64,000 nt of DNA, taken from assembly GCA_019359515.1 (NCBI GenBank), contig JAHHHC010000007.1:124001-188000 (forward strand), in the 5' to 3' direction. The notes under the pieces were generated by a model that was given only the letters and a program-made list of their open reading frames with translations, searched no databases and had not been told where the DNA came from. The DNA comes from Desmonostoc vinosum HA7617-LM4 (lineage in GTDB: Bacteria; Cyanobacteriota; Cyanobacteriia; Cyanobacteriales; Nostocaceae). Shown piece after piece: positions 8,519-17,694 of this stretch (position 1 is its first letter; each line of letters opens with the position of its first letter). Position numbers and translations under genes: made by a program.

Positions 8519-9637
8519 TTAACTTTTCTGATACCTCATTCCAGGCAGTTGTGAGACTAAACCCATAAGTTCTAACTGTAATAAAGCACTAGAAACTAAG
8601 CCAGCAGCCATGCCCGTTTGTTGGACAATAAAATCGAAAGGTAAAGTTTCAGAGGCGATCGCATCTATAACTCGTTGCATTTCTGATGATAAAATAGGCA
8701 AGCTTAACTGCTCTGATGCTGATGAACCTTCAACCACATCAAGTTGTGGCACTGCTCCTAACATTGTTAATAGTTCGTCTATTTCTCTAACAATCAAAGA
8801 AGCTCCTTGATTTAGTAGCTTTAAACACCCTTGAGATGGCTGATCGTCCAATCTCCCAGGTAATGCATAGATATCTCGACCGAAATCATTCGCATAGGTA
8901 GCTGTAATTAAAGCACCAGATTTTAAAGGTGCTTCCATCACCAGGATGGCACGACTTAAACCTGCAATAATTCGATTACGACGGGGGAAATGTGTGCGAT
9001 CAGGTGGAGTTTTGGCGGGATACTCGCTGATGACTAACCCCGCAGTCAAAATTTGCTGGTATAAATCTCGATTTTTAGGTGGATAGATGACATCTACACC
9101 CGTACCCAGAACCGCGATCGTTCGTCCACCTGCTTTGATGGTGGCTATGTGGCTTTCAGTATCGATTCCCTCTGCCATGCCAGAAACAACCGTAAAACCA
9201 TTTTTAGCCAAAGCTGTGCTAATTCTGCGAGTCCAACGAATACCATACTCCGAGGGTTGGCGTGTTCCTACAATGCCAACCAGTGGTTTTTGTCCCAGAT
9301 TTTCTTGCGGTTCAACTTCACCGCGATAGTACAAAATTGGCGGTGGACTAGGAGTTTCTAATAATAAGCGGGGATAATCAGCATCGGCTGGTGTCCAGAA
9401 ATGAGAGTTTTCTTGCTGGTGCTTAATCAATAGTTGTTCTGGATGTAGACGCGATCGCTGTTGTACCAGCTTTTCTAGTGTGTGAAAACCAATACCCTCT
9501 ATTTCTCGCAACCGCGCAGGACTGGCTTTCCACGCTTGGGATAAACTACCAAAATGCTGTTGCAGCCTCCGCAGCAATACTGGCCCAACCCCAGAAACTT
9601 GCGACCAAGCCAGCCAATATGCGCGTTCTTCTCCCAC
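8519..9637 (-). CDS. dprA: DNA-processing protein DprA (Smf)
   Basis: DprA binds incoming single-stranded DNA and loads RecA during natural transformation. The 372 residues show the N-terminal helix-hairpin-helix-like part (VGPVLLRRLQQHFGS). Next comes the Rossmann-like DNA_processg_A core with GIVGTRQPSEYG, FTVVSGMAEGIDTESH, TIAVLGTGVDVIYP, FPRRNRIIAGLS and KSGALITA. A winged-helix tail (about 305-370) closes the protein. The start is a GTG at 9637, 15 bp after the DUF2301 gene, so the two are probably an operon. Its presence fits with competence reported in several cyanobacteria. Confidence 0.95.
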   Translation of the reverse strand: MGEERAYWLAWSQVSGVGPVLLRRLQQHFGSLSQAWKASPARLREIEGIGFHTLEKLVQQRSRLHPEQLLIKHQQENSHFWTPADADYPRLLLETPSPPPILYYRGEVEPQENLGQKPLVGIVGTRQPSEYGIRWTRRISTALAKNGFTVVSGMAEGIDTESHIATIKAGGRTIAVLGTGVDVIYPPKNRDLYQQILTAGLVISEYPAKTPPDRTHFPRRNRIIAGLSRAILVMEAPLKSGALITATYANDFGRDIYALPGRLDDQPSQGCLKLLNQGASLIVREIDELLTMLGAVPQLDVVEGSSASEQLSLPILSSEMQRVIDAIASETLPFDFIVQQTGMAAGLVSSALLQLELMGLVSQLPGMRYQKS

Positions 9638-9652
9638 CTTTCCATCCTCACA

Positions 9653-10303
9653 CTACTTTGCTGAATGCTGTTGTTTTAAATAAGCAAACACAGACTTATC
9701 ACCTATATCTGGGGGTATTGCTTGTACTGCTTTGCGTGCAGCAAACACTAGAAATAAAATCGCCCAAATACTTAATAAAATAGACTTTGGTTGAGTCGGT
9801 AAAATGCCTAATAAATGTCCTAACAATAGGAGTGGTACTGTTAAGGTTAATACTTTAGTTTCGAGACGATTAAAGCAAAAAGCTTCTTTGAAATAAATCC
9901 CTGTTAAAGCAACAAAGGTAAAACCAACTCCAAATAATGTCATGGGGTGACTATAGACAGTGACAGCTAACGGTTCACTGCTAGAAAATGCTAAGGCAAT
10001 AGATGTCAAACTGCCGATCGCCCAAAAAACTTGTAACAATCGGTGCAGTACTCCCATATAAATATGAATAGTCAGTAAACTAACACCAAGAGCAAGACTA
10101 AAACAAGCATACAGAGGTGTCAGTGCCGTTAAAGCTATTGGGTTGTTAAACAAAACTATGGCGCTACCAATTGCAAAGCTAAGTGCAGCTACCATCAACC
10201 CAGCGCGGTAGATAATTACGCCATTGCGATCGCTTTGAGTAATTGTAAATTCCCCAAACTGACCTTGATAAACTTCTGGTACAGATACTGTTTGTGTAGT
10301 CAT
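9653..10303 (-). CDS. DUF2301 integral membrane protein
   Basis: This 216-residue protein has a short soluble N-terminus with the pattern VYQGQFGEFTITQSDRNGV. About six hydrophobic segments follow from residue 33 onward, then a charged end (YLKQQHSAK). This is the DUF2301 family, found mostly in cyanobacteria and plastid-bearing organisms, with no known biochemical role. It precedes dprA by 15 bp on the same strand. The start ATG at 10303 gives MTTQTVSVPEVYQG. Confidence 0.78.
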   Translation of the reverse strand: MTTQTVSVPEVYQGQFGEFTITQSDRNGVIIYRAGLMVAALSFAIGSAIVLFNNPIALTALTPLYACFSLALGVSLLTIHIYMGVLHRLLQVFWAIGSLTSIALAFSSSEPLAVTVYSHPMTLFGVGFTFVALTGIYFKEAFCFNRLETKVLTLTVPLLLLGHLLGILPTQPKSILLSIWAILFLVFAARKAVQAIPPDIGDKSVFAYLKQQHSAK

Positions 10304-10324
10304 AGGAAAATAGTCAATAATTCC

Positions 10325-10403
10325 TATAGCAATCCTATCTGATTTGTGAAAATTCGCGGGGTTCAGATCCCCGACTTCTCACGCATGATTTAGGATTGCT
10401 ATA
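10325..10403. repeat. Short element with 13-bp perfect terminal inverted repeats
   Basis: TATAGCAATCCTA (10325-10337) pairs with TAGGATTGCTATA (10391-10403), enclosing 53 bp with a GGGGTTCAGATCCCC hairpin. Pieces of the same end (AGATAGGATTGCTATA) appear near 44636-44650, and a degenerate relative lies around 58650-58735. It is too short to code. It resembles a small MITE. Confidence 0.65.
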
Positions 10404-10438
10404 TAGCGATCGCATCTGAATTGTGAAAAGTCTCTAGT

Positions 10439-10570
10439 TAAGCTAATAATCATTCAAATTGCATCCCCGCGTCCCCCGAAGTTTGCTCAACGGGGGGAAC
10501 CCCCGCACGCAACTTCTCTCCGCGTCTTTCTGAGGCAAAGGATTATGCAAGTTAAAGGCAGATTAGCTTA
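10439..10570. repeat. MITE family with TAAGCTAAT/ATTAGCTTA ends, copy A
   Basis: The 132-bp copy begins TAAGCTAATAATCATTCAAA and ends GCAGATTAGCTTA. It carries an internal hairpin around CAACGGGGGGAACCCCCG. Two longer copies lie at 29744-29891 (inverted) and 31256-31404, each with an additional internal segment of about 16 bp (CTTAAGCGCG region) missing here. It is non-coding and presumably mobilised in trans. Confidence 0.8.
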
Positions 10571-10680
10571 TTAGGGTGCAGGAGATATTAATAACATTTT
10601 AAATCTCGACAAATTGTAACAATTGATGAAGATGTTAATTGCAACATGGAAAACGCATGAGGCATTTGTCAATTAATTTT

Positions 10681-10915
10681 AACAAGTTCCGTGGGTTGAA
10701 GTCCTCCGGTTCTATAACCTGTAAGTTTTGTGTTGGGTCTGTCTTATACCAATTCGTAATTCGTAATAACGCGACGCTCCTGTGTCGCTACCGCTGACGC
10801 TCGTACCGACGCTCGTTCGCCTTTGGCGTCTCCCCTTGGGAGATGACTCGCTCTAAGCGAAGCTATGCCGTAGGCTTTACGCTACGCTATCGCTACCGCT
10901 GACGCTCGTACCTCG
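10681..10915. repeat. Composite of two dispersed repeats
   Basis: Positions 10681-10768 (AACAAGTTCCGTGGGTTGAA to TACCAATTCGTAATTCGTAA) recur inverted at 51066-51150. Immediately after it, 10770-10915 carries the GC-rich core (AAGCGAAGCTATGCCGTAGG) also seen at 5646-5740 and 37036-37110. The block runs straight into a transposase remnant, suggesting nested or adjacent insertions. Confidence 0.65.
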
Positions 10916-10920
10916 CTTTG

Positions 10921-11094
10921 ACCCCTGGAAGGGTTGCTCAGGCGATGGGGAGCATTTTAGCGGCGATTGGTACTCCTGCCCGTTCACCCAAACCTCGCGG
11001 AAAGTCCCCAAGCTGGAAGAGCGGACAACCACGACAACGTAGAATTCGCTATCCTACAGTCAAAAAAACTACAACTAAACCCCGTAAAAAATAA
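10921..11094 (+). pseudogene. Transposase C-terminal remnant
   Basis: The frame from 10921 to the TAA at 11092-11094 reads TPGRVAQAMGSILAAIGTP, then ARSPKPRGKSPSWKSGQ, PRQRRIRYPTVKK and a lysine-rich end. The pattern of GTPA, SPKPRGKSP and RYPTVKK near a basic tail is what I recall at the C-terminus of a transposase family common in Nostoc (IS4/ISH3-like, recall only). About 57 residues survive; the upstream coding part is replaced by dispersed repeat sequence. No partner gene fragment is seen. It is a dead relic. Confidence 0.65.
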
Positions 11095-11147
11095 CCAGAA
11101 TCTGCTTAAGATCTAAAATTTTTCTATTTCAAGCTTGTCTCATATCA

Positions 11148-11169
11148 ACTCAGCCCTGCTGGGTCTTTT
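11148..11169 (+). terminator. Hairpin with short T run after the transposase relic
   Basis: ACTCAGC and GCTGGGT (one G-T pair) form a 7-bp stem around CCT, followed by CTTTTC. It lies 54 bp after the relic's stop and about 320 bp before ilvB. The T tract is short, so terminator strength is uncertain. Confidence 0.4.
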
Positions 11170-11485
11170 CTTGTTGCTTGGTCTAAACTCCAGTAAGTTT
11201 GGCTGGAAAAGTTAAAGATTCCTGACTTTTCCCAGAAGTTAGAGATATTAGCTTCATTGATAACTAGATTACTATCTTTTTTTCAGATCTTGCGTATTTT
11301 ATGCGATCGCGGTTGCTGAAGTGAATTATTCTTGGGGCGGTAAGAAAATTGCGATCGCTATTTTCGGTTCAGCCTCATAATTAAAATAAAAGTTTTGGTT
11401 AGAAATAAACCAAGCTTTTCCATTAAAATGAAATCTTAACTACAGAATTCCTGCATTAACTTTAGCTATAGTCTGAGGTTTGACC

Positions 11486-13402
11486 GTGCGATTACAAAGT
11501 GTCTCCGTAGGAGATTCGCCTACTCCAACCAGTTCCCCGCAAACCGATAATCTCAAACAGTCTCATATTTCTAGCCCGCCAGTCGTGACACCCAAACGTG
11601 CATCTGGCGGTTTTGCTCTGCTTGACAGCCTTCAGCGCCACGGCGTCGAGCATATTTTTGGTTATCCTGGTGGAGCAATTCTACCAATCTATGACGACCT
11701 ATACAAGGTGGAAGCAACTGGTGGTATTAAGCATATCCTCGTCAGACACGAACAAGGCGCAGCTCATGCCGCTGATGGCTATGCCCGCGCCACCGGGAAA
11801 GTAGGGGTATGTTTTGGCACTTCTGGCCCAGGAGCCACCAACCTGGTGACAGGCATTGCTACAGCTTACATGGATTCGATCCCGATGGTTGTAGTCACAG
11901 GACAAGTTGCCCGCAAAATGATCGGTACAGATGCGTTTCAAGAAACTGATATTTACGGGATTACTCTACCCATAGTCAAGCATTCCTATGTAGTGCGTGA
12001 CCCCAGAGATATGGCGCGAATTGTGGCCGAAGCTTTTCACATCGCCAGTACTGGGCGTCCAGGGCCTGTTTTGATTGATGTACCCAAGGATGTGGCTTTT
12101 GAAGAATTTGACTATCTACCTGTGGAACCAGGTTCAGTCAAGTTACGGGGGTATCGTCCAACTGTGAAGGGAAATCCCAAACAGATTAACGCCGCCATTC
12201 AATTAATCCGCGAAAGTCGCCGCCCCTTATTGTACGTCGGTGGGGGTGCGATCGCCGCAGGCGCACACGAGGAAGTCAAACAGCTAGCTGAGTTATTCAA
12301 TATCCCCGTCACCACAACCTTGATGGGTATCGGTGCTTTTGACGAATACCATCCCCTAGCTTTGGGGATGTTGGGAATGCACGGCACCGCCTACGCCAAC
12401 TTTGCAGTTACAGATTGTGATTTGCTGATTTGTGTCGGTGCGAGATTTGATGACCGCGTGACCGGGAAGTTAGATGAATTCGCCTCCCGTGCCAAAGTCA
12501 TCCACATTGACATCGACCCGGCAGAAGTTGGTAAAAACCGCATTCCCGAAGTCCCCATCGTTGGCGATGTGCGGCATGTCTTAGTTGACTTGTTGCGTCG
12601 CTGCAAGAAAACTGGCGAAACAGGTACACCCAACCAAACCCAAGAATGGTTGAAATTAATTAACCGCTGGCGAGAAGAGTATCCCTTAGTCATACCCCAG
12701 CATCCAGATAGCATTTCTCCCCAAGAGGTAATTGCAGAAGTTGGTAGTCAAGCACCCCATGCTTTCTACACTACAGATGTTGGTCAACATCAAATGTGGT
12801 CAGCACAATTCCTCAAGAATGGCCCTAGACGCTGGATTTCTAGCGCTGGCTTGGGAACGATGGGTTTTGGCTTACCTGCGGCAATTGGGGCAAAAGTCGC
12901 ATTTCCTGATGAAGAGGTGATCTGTATCAGCGGCGATGCCAGCTTCCAAATGTGTTTGCAAGAATTGGGCACAGCGGCACAGTATGGCATAAATGTCAAG
13001 ACTGTGATTGTAAATAATGGTTGGCAGGGGATGGTACGCCAGTGGCAGCAAGCCTTCCATGGTGAGCGTTACTCATGCTCAAATATGGAAGTAGGGATGC
13101 CAGATATTGAGTTGTTAGCAAAAGCCTATGGCATTAAGGGCATGATCATCCACAATCGAGATGAATTGAAGGATGCGATCGCCGAAATGTTGGCACATAA
13201 TGGCCCAGTCATTATGAATGTTCACGTCACCAAAGACGAAAACTGTTATCCTATGATAGCCCCAGGCAAGAGCAACGCTCAAATGGTTGGCTTACCAAAA
13301 CAACCGCCAAAAGCCTCCATAGAACCAGTTTATTGTAGCCACTGTGGGACAAAAAATTCTCCCAACCATAACTTCTGTGCTGAGTGTGGAACGAAGTTAT
13401 AG
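11486..13402 (+). CDS. ilvB: Acetolactate synthase large subunit with C-terminal zinc ribbon
   Basis: This thiamine-diphosphate and FAD enzyme joins two pyruvates, or pyruvate and 2-ketobutyrate, as the committed step to valine, leucine and isoleucine. Visible blocks are [34 protein letters not shown] with the catalytic Glu, [19 protein letters not shown], the central FAD domain ([11 protein letters not shown]), and the ThDP site [14 protein letters not shown] with [14 protein letters not shown] prefer the GTG at 11486, with GAGG seven bases upstream; a TTG at 11480 adds two residues. After the normal end, about 25 residues form a zinc ribbon (YCSHCGTKN and FCAECGTKL), which bacterial IlvB proteins usually lack. 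The small subunit gene ilvN is not in the window. Confidence 0.95.
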   Translation: MRLQSVSVGDSPTPTSSPQTDNLKQSHISSPPVVTPKRASGGFALLDSLQRHGVEHIFGYPGGAILPIYDDLYKVEATGGIKHILVRHEQGAAHAADGYARATGKVGVCFGTSGPGATNLVTGIATAYMDSIPMVVVTGQVARKMIGTDAFQETDIYGITLPIVKHSYVVRDPRDMARIVAEAFHIASTGRPGPVLIDVPKDVAFEEFDYLPVEPGSVKLRGYRPTVKGNPKQINAAIQLIRESRRPLLYVGGGAIAAGAHEEVKQLAELFNIPVTTTLMGIGAFDEYHPLALGMLGMHGTAYANFAVTDCDLLICVGARFDDRVTGKLDEFASRAKVIHIDIDPAEVGKNRIPEVPIVGDVRHVLVDLLRRCKKTGETGTPNQTQEWLKLINRWREEYPLVIPQHPDSISPQEVIAEVGSQAPHAFYTTDVGQHQMWSAQFLKNGPRRWISSAGLGTMGFGLPAAIGAKVAFPDEEVICISGDASFQMCLQELGTAAQYGINVKTVIVNNGWQGMVRQWQQAFHGERYSCSNMEVGMPDIELLAKAYGIKGMIIHNRDELKDAIAEMLAHNGPVIMNVHVTKDENCYPMIAPGKSNAQMVGLPKQPPKASIEPVYCSHCGTKNSPNHNFCAECGTKL

Positions 13403-13470
13403 AAAGTGTTGAGGGCTTTATGCATCACGACTCGTAAATAGGGGTACATAGTTTTTAAACTGAAAACATT

Positions 13471-13504
13471 AAAGCGTGCAACGGATGATTTTGTTGCACG
13501 CTTT
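13471..13504 (+). terminator. Strong hairpin after ilvB
   Basis: A perfect 12-bp stem (AAAGCGTGCAAC with GTTGCACGCTTT) around a 10-base loop lies 69 bp downstream of the ilvB stop. It is followed by AATATTGTT, with only a weak T tract. It is probably the end of the ilvB transcript. Confidence 0.6.
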
Positions 13505-13607
13505 AATATTGTTAAAATCCCAAATATAGCTGTTGCCAGGTAGATAAAATCTAAACACCAAGAAACTTTTAAGTCTGTTCCCTGTCCCCTATCCCCTATC
13601 CCCTGCT

Positions 13608-15485
13608 ATGAATGCTGAAGATCTTTTATCTCAGGGACTTAATAATTATTTGCAAGGAGACTCTCAAGAAGCGATCGCAGCTTATACACAAGCGATTGGG
13701 CTAAATTCTGACTATGCACAAGCTTATTGTAACCGAGGTTTGATTCTGAGTGGTGAACTCAAGGATTATTATGGGGCGATCGCAGATTTTGATCGGGCGT
13801 TACAAATCAATCCTAATTTTGCTGTGGCTTACTATAATCGAGCTAATGCTCGCTACTTTTTAGCCGATTATGAAGGCGCGATCGCCGATCATGACCAAGC
13901 ACTGCAAATAAATCCCAACTTAGCTGAATCTTACCATAGTCGGGGAAATGCTTACTTTGTCTTGGGAGATTACGACAAAGCTATTGCTGACTACATGCAA
14001 ACGATAGAAATTAGCCCACAATTAGCTAATTATGTCAATACTGATATCGCCAATGCCTATCATAATCGGGGTGTAGCTCGTTGTGAGTGCAAAGATTATC
14101 AAGGAGCGATCGCAGATTTCCACTCCTGTTTACAGTGGCATCCCAATTTTGCTTTAGCTTACAGCAATCGGGGTATCGTTCATCATATGTTAGGCAATTA
14201 TTCAGCAGCAATCGCCGATCATAACCAAGCAATAGAACTAGATCCCAACTTGGCAGAAGCTTACTACAACCGAGGTAATACTGTTTACACGCTTGCCGAA
14301 TTTCAAGGCGAAATATCTGAATACAAGCTACTTTGTATTTATGCTGACTATAACCGCACGTTGGAAATTAACCCAGGCTTTGCACAAGCTTACTATAATC
14401 GGGGTCTTGTACTTTCTCGCCTCAAAAATTATCATCGGGCAATTGCAGATTTTAACCAAGCTTTAGAACTAAATCCTGATGATGTCCAAGCATATTATGA
14501 ACGGGGTTTAGTTTATGGCGCTCTTGGAGACTATCATGCAGCGATCGCTGATTATAATCAAGCATTACACAGAGATCCGACTCTAGCTCTAGTTCACGGT
14601 TTTCGGGCGAATGCGCGTCATCTATTGGGCGATTATCAAGGAGCAATTGCAGATAGCAATCGACTACTACAATTAAACCCCCATCTAGCTGAAGGATACT
14701 GCGATCGCGCTGCGGCTCGTCGCTCTTTAGGAGATTATAAAGGAGCGATTGCAGATTATAATCAAGCATTGCAGATTAATAGCCATTTAGCAGAAGCGTA
14801 CTATGGTCGTGGTATTGCTCACGAAGCCTTGCAAGATTATTTTGACGCGATCGCAGATCATACTCAAGCAATACAGCTAGTCCCTAACTTTTCTTTAGCT
14901 TACTGTCATCGGGGTAATGCTCGCCGTCTTTTGGGAGATGAAAAAGGAGCCGTCAGCGATTATGGTAAGTCATTAGAATTAAATCCCCAGCTGATAGAAG
15001 CTTATTACAACCGGGGTTTAGCTCGCTATGCTCTGCAAGATTATCAAGGAGCGATCGCCGACTATACCCAAGCTTTGCATATCAATCCTGACTCTGCCAT
15101 ATTTTACAGCGAGCGGGCTAACGCTTACTATGCTTTACAAGACTATCAAAGAGCAATAGAAGATTATGACCGAGCGATCGCTATTGATCCCAGTTGTGCT
15201 GAAGATTGGTATAATCGGGGTTGCAGCCGCTTCCAGTGGGGAGACTTGCCTGGAGCGATCACTGACTTAAACCAAGCTCTACAACTTCAACCTCATTGGG
15301 CTTCAGCCTACACCATTCGTGGAGATATTCGCCGTAACTTGGGAGACTACCAAGGAGCGATCGCTGATTTTCGCAAATCCGCTGATCTATATTATCAGGC
15401 AGGAAATACACAGTATTCGCAACAACTTTTTAACTTGATTGCAGAACTTCAACAATGGGATTTCTTGTATAGCAATTTTGAGTGA
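13608..15485 (+). CDS. Protein of 17 tetratricopeptide repeats
   Basis: The 625 residues are almost entirely TPR units of 34 residues with the consensus AxAYYNRGxxxxxLxDYxGAIADYxQALxINPxx; I count 17. Such solenoids bind other proteins. No catalytic domain, signal peptide or membrane segment is visible. The seventh repeat carries an extra nine residues (around EYKLLCIYADY), and the fourth has a longer linker (LANYVNTDI). The DNA repeats reuse GGAGCGATCGC, so the HIP1 octamer is embedded in the AIA codons of most repeats. It stands alone between ilvB and the Uma2 cluster. Its partner is unknown. Confidence 0.85.
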   Translation: MNAEDLLSQGLNNYLQGDSQEAIAAYTQAIGLNSDYAQAYCNRGLILSGELKDYYGAIADFDRALQINPNFAVAYYNRANARYFLADYEGAIADHDQALQINPNLAESYHSRGNAYFVLGDYDKAIADYMQTIEISPQLANYVNTDIANAYHNRGVARCECKDYQGAIADFHSCLQWHPNFALAYSNRGIVHHMLGNYSAAIADHNQAIELDPNLAEAYYNRGNTVYTLAEFQGEISEYKLLCIYADYNRTLEINPGFAQAYYNRGLVLSRLKNYHRAIADFNQALELNPDDVQAYYERGLVYGALGDYHAAIADYNQALHRDPTLALVHGFRANARHLLGDYQGAIADSNRLLQLNPHLAEGYCDRAAARRSLGDYKGAIADYNQALQINSHLAEAYYGRGIAHEALQDYFDAIADHTQAIQLVPNFSLAYCHRGNARRLLGDEKGAVSDYGKSLELNPQLIEAYYNRGLARYALQDYQGAIADYTQALHINPDSAIFYSERANAYYALQDYQRAIEDYDRAIAIDPSCAEDWYNRGCSRFQWGDLPGAITDLNQALQLQPHWASAYTIRGDIRRNLGDYQGAIADFRKSADLYYQAGNTQYSQQLFNLIAELQQWDFLYSNFE

Positions 15486-15711
15486 GGTGGGGAATGGGGA
15501 ATAATGCAAAGCTGATGCAATTTTTACATTATGTGAATTTATAATTTGCAATTGGCTATTACCAGATATATTTACAGCTGCCATGATTAATTAGTTCATA
15601 GTGTTGTTTTTAAGAAAAGGTGGATACCAATGCACAATCTGCCTTTTCATCTCTAGCAATTAATTCTTGGTACGTAGTTAGTAGTTGGAATTCAAGTGGA
15701 TATAAAATAAT

Positions 15712-16290
15712 TTATCTCCAGAGAATTTGCAAATTTAAAATAAACCCCAGCAAAACGTCTTCTCCTGATAATTCTCGTGGAGATGCTAATACTTCTACTG
15801 GTTTGCCAAGACGATAGATTTCTACCTGGCGCATTTGAGGATTAATCAACCATCCTAATTTGACTCCGTTATCTATGTATTCCCGCATTTTCGCCTGGGT
15901 TTCTCGTAAACTATCGCTTGGCGACATTAACTCTAAAACAAAATCTGGTGCGATTGGTGGAAACTTTTCTTTTTCTGCTGGTGTGAGTGCATCCCATCTA
16001 TCTTTTCTTATCCAAGCAACATCAGGAGAACGATTTGCACCGTTGGGGAGTTTAAAGCAGGTGGAAGAGTCGAAGCAAATTCCTAATTGAGTTCGACGAT
16101 TCCAAATTCCGAAATCAACAGAAATTTCAAAATTGCAATTTCCAGTTTCTCCACCTGTGGGTGACATGATCAAAAGTTCTCCGTCAGCATTGCGCTCAAA
16201 TTTAACATCAGGATTTTCCCGACATAGTTGATAAAATTGGTTGTCGGTAAGTTTAATTATCGAATTTAGTTTAATCGCGATCGCTGTCAT
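15712..16290 (-). CDS. Uma2 family (DUF820) putative nuclease, tandem copy 1
   Basis: A 192-residue Uma2 protein with a PD-(D/E)XK-type fold: NRSPDVAWIRKDRWDAL holds the first acidic residue, PDFVLELMSPSD the second, and QAKMREYIDNGVKLGWLI the following Lys. Biochemical activity of most Uma2 proteins is unproven. It is the last of three head-to-tail copies that start exactly 609 bp apart. Compared with copy 2 it differs mainly at residues 52-62 (CNFEISVDFGI), plus Leu for Pro in DVLLGF and a C-terminal Arg. No partner toxin or antitoxin gene is adjacent. Confidence 0.85.
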   Translation of the reverse strand: MTAIAIKLNSIIKLTDNQFYQLCRENPDVKFERNADGELLIMSPTGGETGNCNFEISVDFGIWNRRTQLGICFDSSTCFKLPNGANRSPDVAWIRKDRWDALTPAEKEKFPPIAPDFVLELMSPSDSLRETQAKMREYIDNGVKLGWLINPQMRQVEIYRLGKPVEVLASPRELSGEDVLLGFILNLQILWR

Positions 16291-16320
16291 AGTTTAAAGT
16301 CCAAGTGGATATGAGATAAT

Positions 16321-16899
16321 TTATCCCCAAAGAATTTGCAAATTTAAAATAAACCCTGGCAAAACGTCTTCTCCTGATAATTCTCGTGGAGATGCTAATA
16401 CTTCTACTGGTTTACCAAGACGATAGATTTCTACCTGGCGCATTTGAGGATTAATCAACCATCCTAATTTGACTCCGTTATCTATGTATTCCCGCATTTT
16501 CGCCTGGGTTTCTCGTAAACTATCGCTTGGCGACATTAACTCTAAAACGAAATCTGGTGCGATTGGTGGGAACTTTTCTTTTTCTGCTGGTGTGAGTGCA
16601 TCCCATCTATCTTTTCTTATCCAAGCAACATCAGGAGAACGATTTGCACCGTTGGGGAGTTTAAAGCAGGTAGAAGAGTCGAAGCAAATTCCTAATTGAG
16701 TTCGACGATTCCAAAATACAAAGTCAGCATTAATTTCTGAGTTACGATTTCCAGTTTCTCCACCTGTAGGTGACATGATCAAAAGTTCTCCGTCAGCATT
16801 GCGCTCAAATTTGACATCAGGGTTTTCCCGACATAGTTGATAAAATTGGTTGTCGGTAAGTTTAATTATCGAATTTAGTTTAATCGCGATCGCTGTCAT
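16321..16899 (-). CDS. Uma2 family (DUF820) putative nuclease, tandem copy 2
   Basis: The middle copy of the triplet, 192 residues, has the same PDVAW, LELMSPSD and AKMREY motifs as its neighbours. Differences from copy 1 cluster at residues 52-62 (here RNSEINADFVF). The 30-bp spacers on either side (containing AGTCCAAGTGGATATGAGAT) are also copied, so the duplicated unit is gene plus spacer. The short spacers suggest one transcript from copy 3 through copy 1. Confidence 0.85.
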   Translation of the reverse strand: MTAIAIKLNSIIKLTDNQFYQLCRENPDVKFERNADGELLIMSPTGGETGNRNSEINADFVFWNRRTQLGICFDSSTCFKLPNGANRSPDVAWIRKDRWDALTPAEKEKFPPIAPDFVLELMSPSDSLRETQAKMREYIDNGVKLGWLINPQMRQVEIYRLGKPVEVLASPRELSGEDVLPGFILNLQILWG

Positions 16900-16929
16900 A
16901 GTTTAAAGTCCAAGTGGATATGAGATAAT

Positions 16930-17508
16930 TTATCCCCAGAGAATTTGCAAATTTAAAATAAACCCTGGCAAAACGTCTTCTCCTAATAATTCTCGTGGAG
17001 ATGCTAATACTTCTACTGGTTTGCCAAGACGATAGATTTCTACCTGGCGCATTTGAGGATTAATCAACCATCCTAATTTGACTCCGTTATCTATGTATTC
17101 CCGCATTTTCGCCTGGGTTTCTCGTAAACTATCGCTTGGCGACATTAACTCTAAAACGAAATCTGGTGCGATTGGTGGAAACTTTTCTTTTTCTGCTGGT
17201 GTGAGTGCATCCCATCTATCTTTTCTTATCCAAGCGACATCAGGAGAACGGTTTGCACCGTTGGGGAGTTTAAAGCAGGTGGAAGAATCGAAACCAACTC
17301 CTAATTGAGTTTGGCGATTCCAAATTATAAAATCAGCATAAATTTCAAAATTACGATTTCCAGTTTCTCCACCTGTAGGTGACATGATCAAAAGTTCTCC
17401 GTCAGCATTGCGCTCAAATTTGACATCAGGATTTTCCCGACATAGTTGATAAAATTGGTTGTCGGTAAGTTTAATTATCGAATTTAGTTTAATCGCGATC
17501 GCTGTCAT
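16930..17508 (-). CDS. Uma2 family (DUF820) putative nuclease, tandem copy 3 (promoter-proximal)
   Basis: The first-transcribed copy of the triplet, 192 residues. Motifs are identical to the other two. Its variable stretch reads RNFEIYADFII, and it also differs at Gln66, Val71 and Gly72 and at LL in RELLGEDV. Upstream of its ATG the sequence leaves the repeat (TAAATATCTTGGAGATAAAC on the + strand), so a promoter would lie in 17509-17694, between it and the divergent glycosyltransferase gene. Confidence 0.85.
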   Translation of the reverse strand: MTAIAIKLNSIIKLTDNQFYQLCRENPDVKFERNADGELLIMSPTGGETGNRNFEIYADFIIWNRQTQLGVGFDSSTCFKLPNGANRSPDVAWIRKDRWDALTPAEKEKFPPIAPDFVLELMSPSDSLRETQAKMREYIDNGVKLGWLINPQMRQVEIYRLGKPVEVLASPRELLGEDVLPGFILNLQILWG

Positions 17509-17694
17509 AGTAAATATCTTGGAGATAAACTCAAATTTAGCTAGATTATCAGTAAATTACTGATTTATTTAAGAATTAGAGAAACTAGTAAACTGAGTTG
17601 ATGGGTTTATGAACTATTTTACATGACAAAATAAAGAGTTATTCAGATTGGTTGATTGCAAAAATAATGGAATATCTTAGATAAAAACAAACGA

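Larger units (their letters stand above)
15712..17508 (-). repeat. Tandem triplication, 609-bp unit
   Basis: Three direct copies at offsets of exactly 609 bp each contain one complete Uma2 gene and about 30 bp of spacer. Apart from the segment encoding residues 52-72, only a few bases differ, which implies recent duplication or ongoing gene conversion. Confidence 0.9.
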
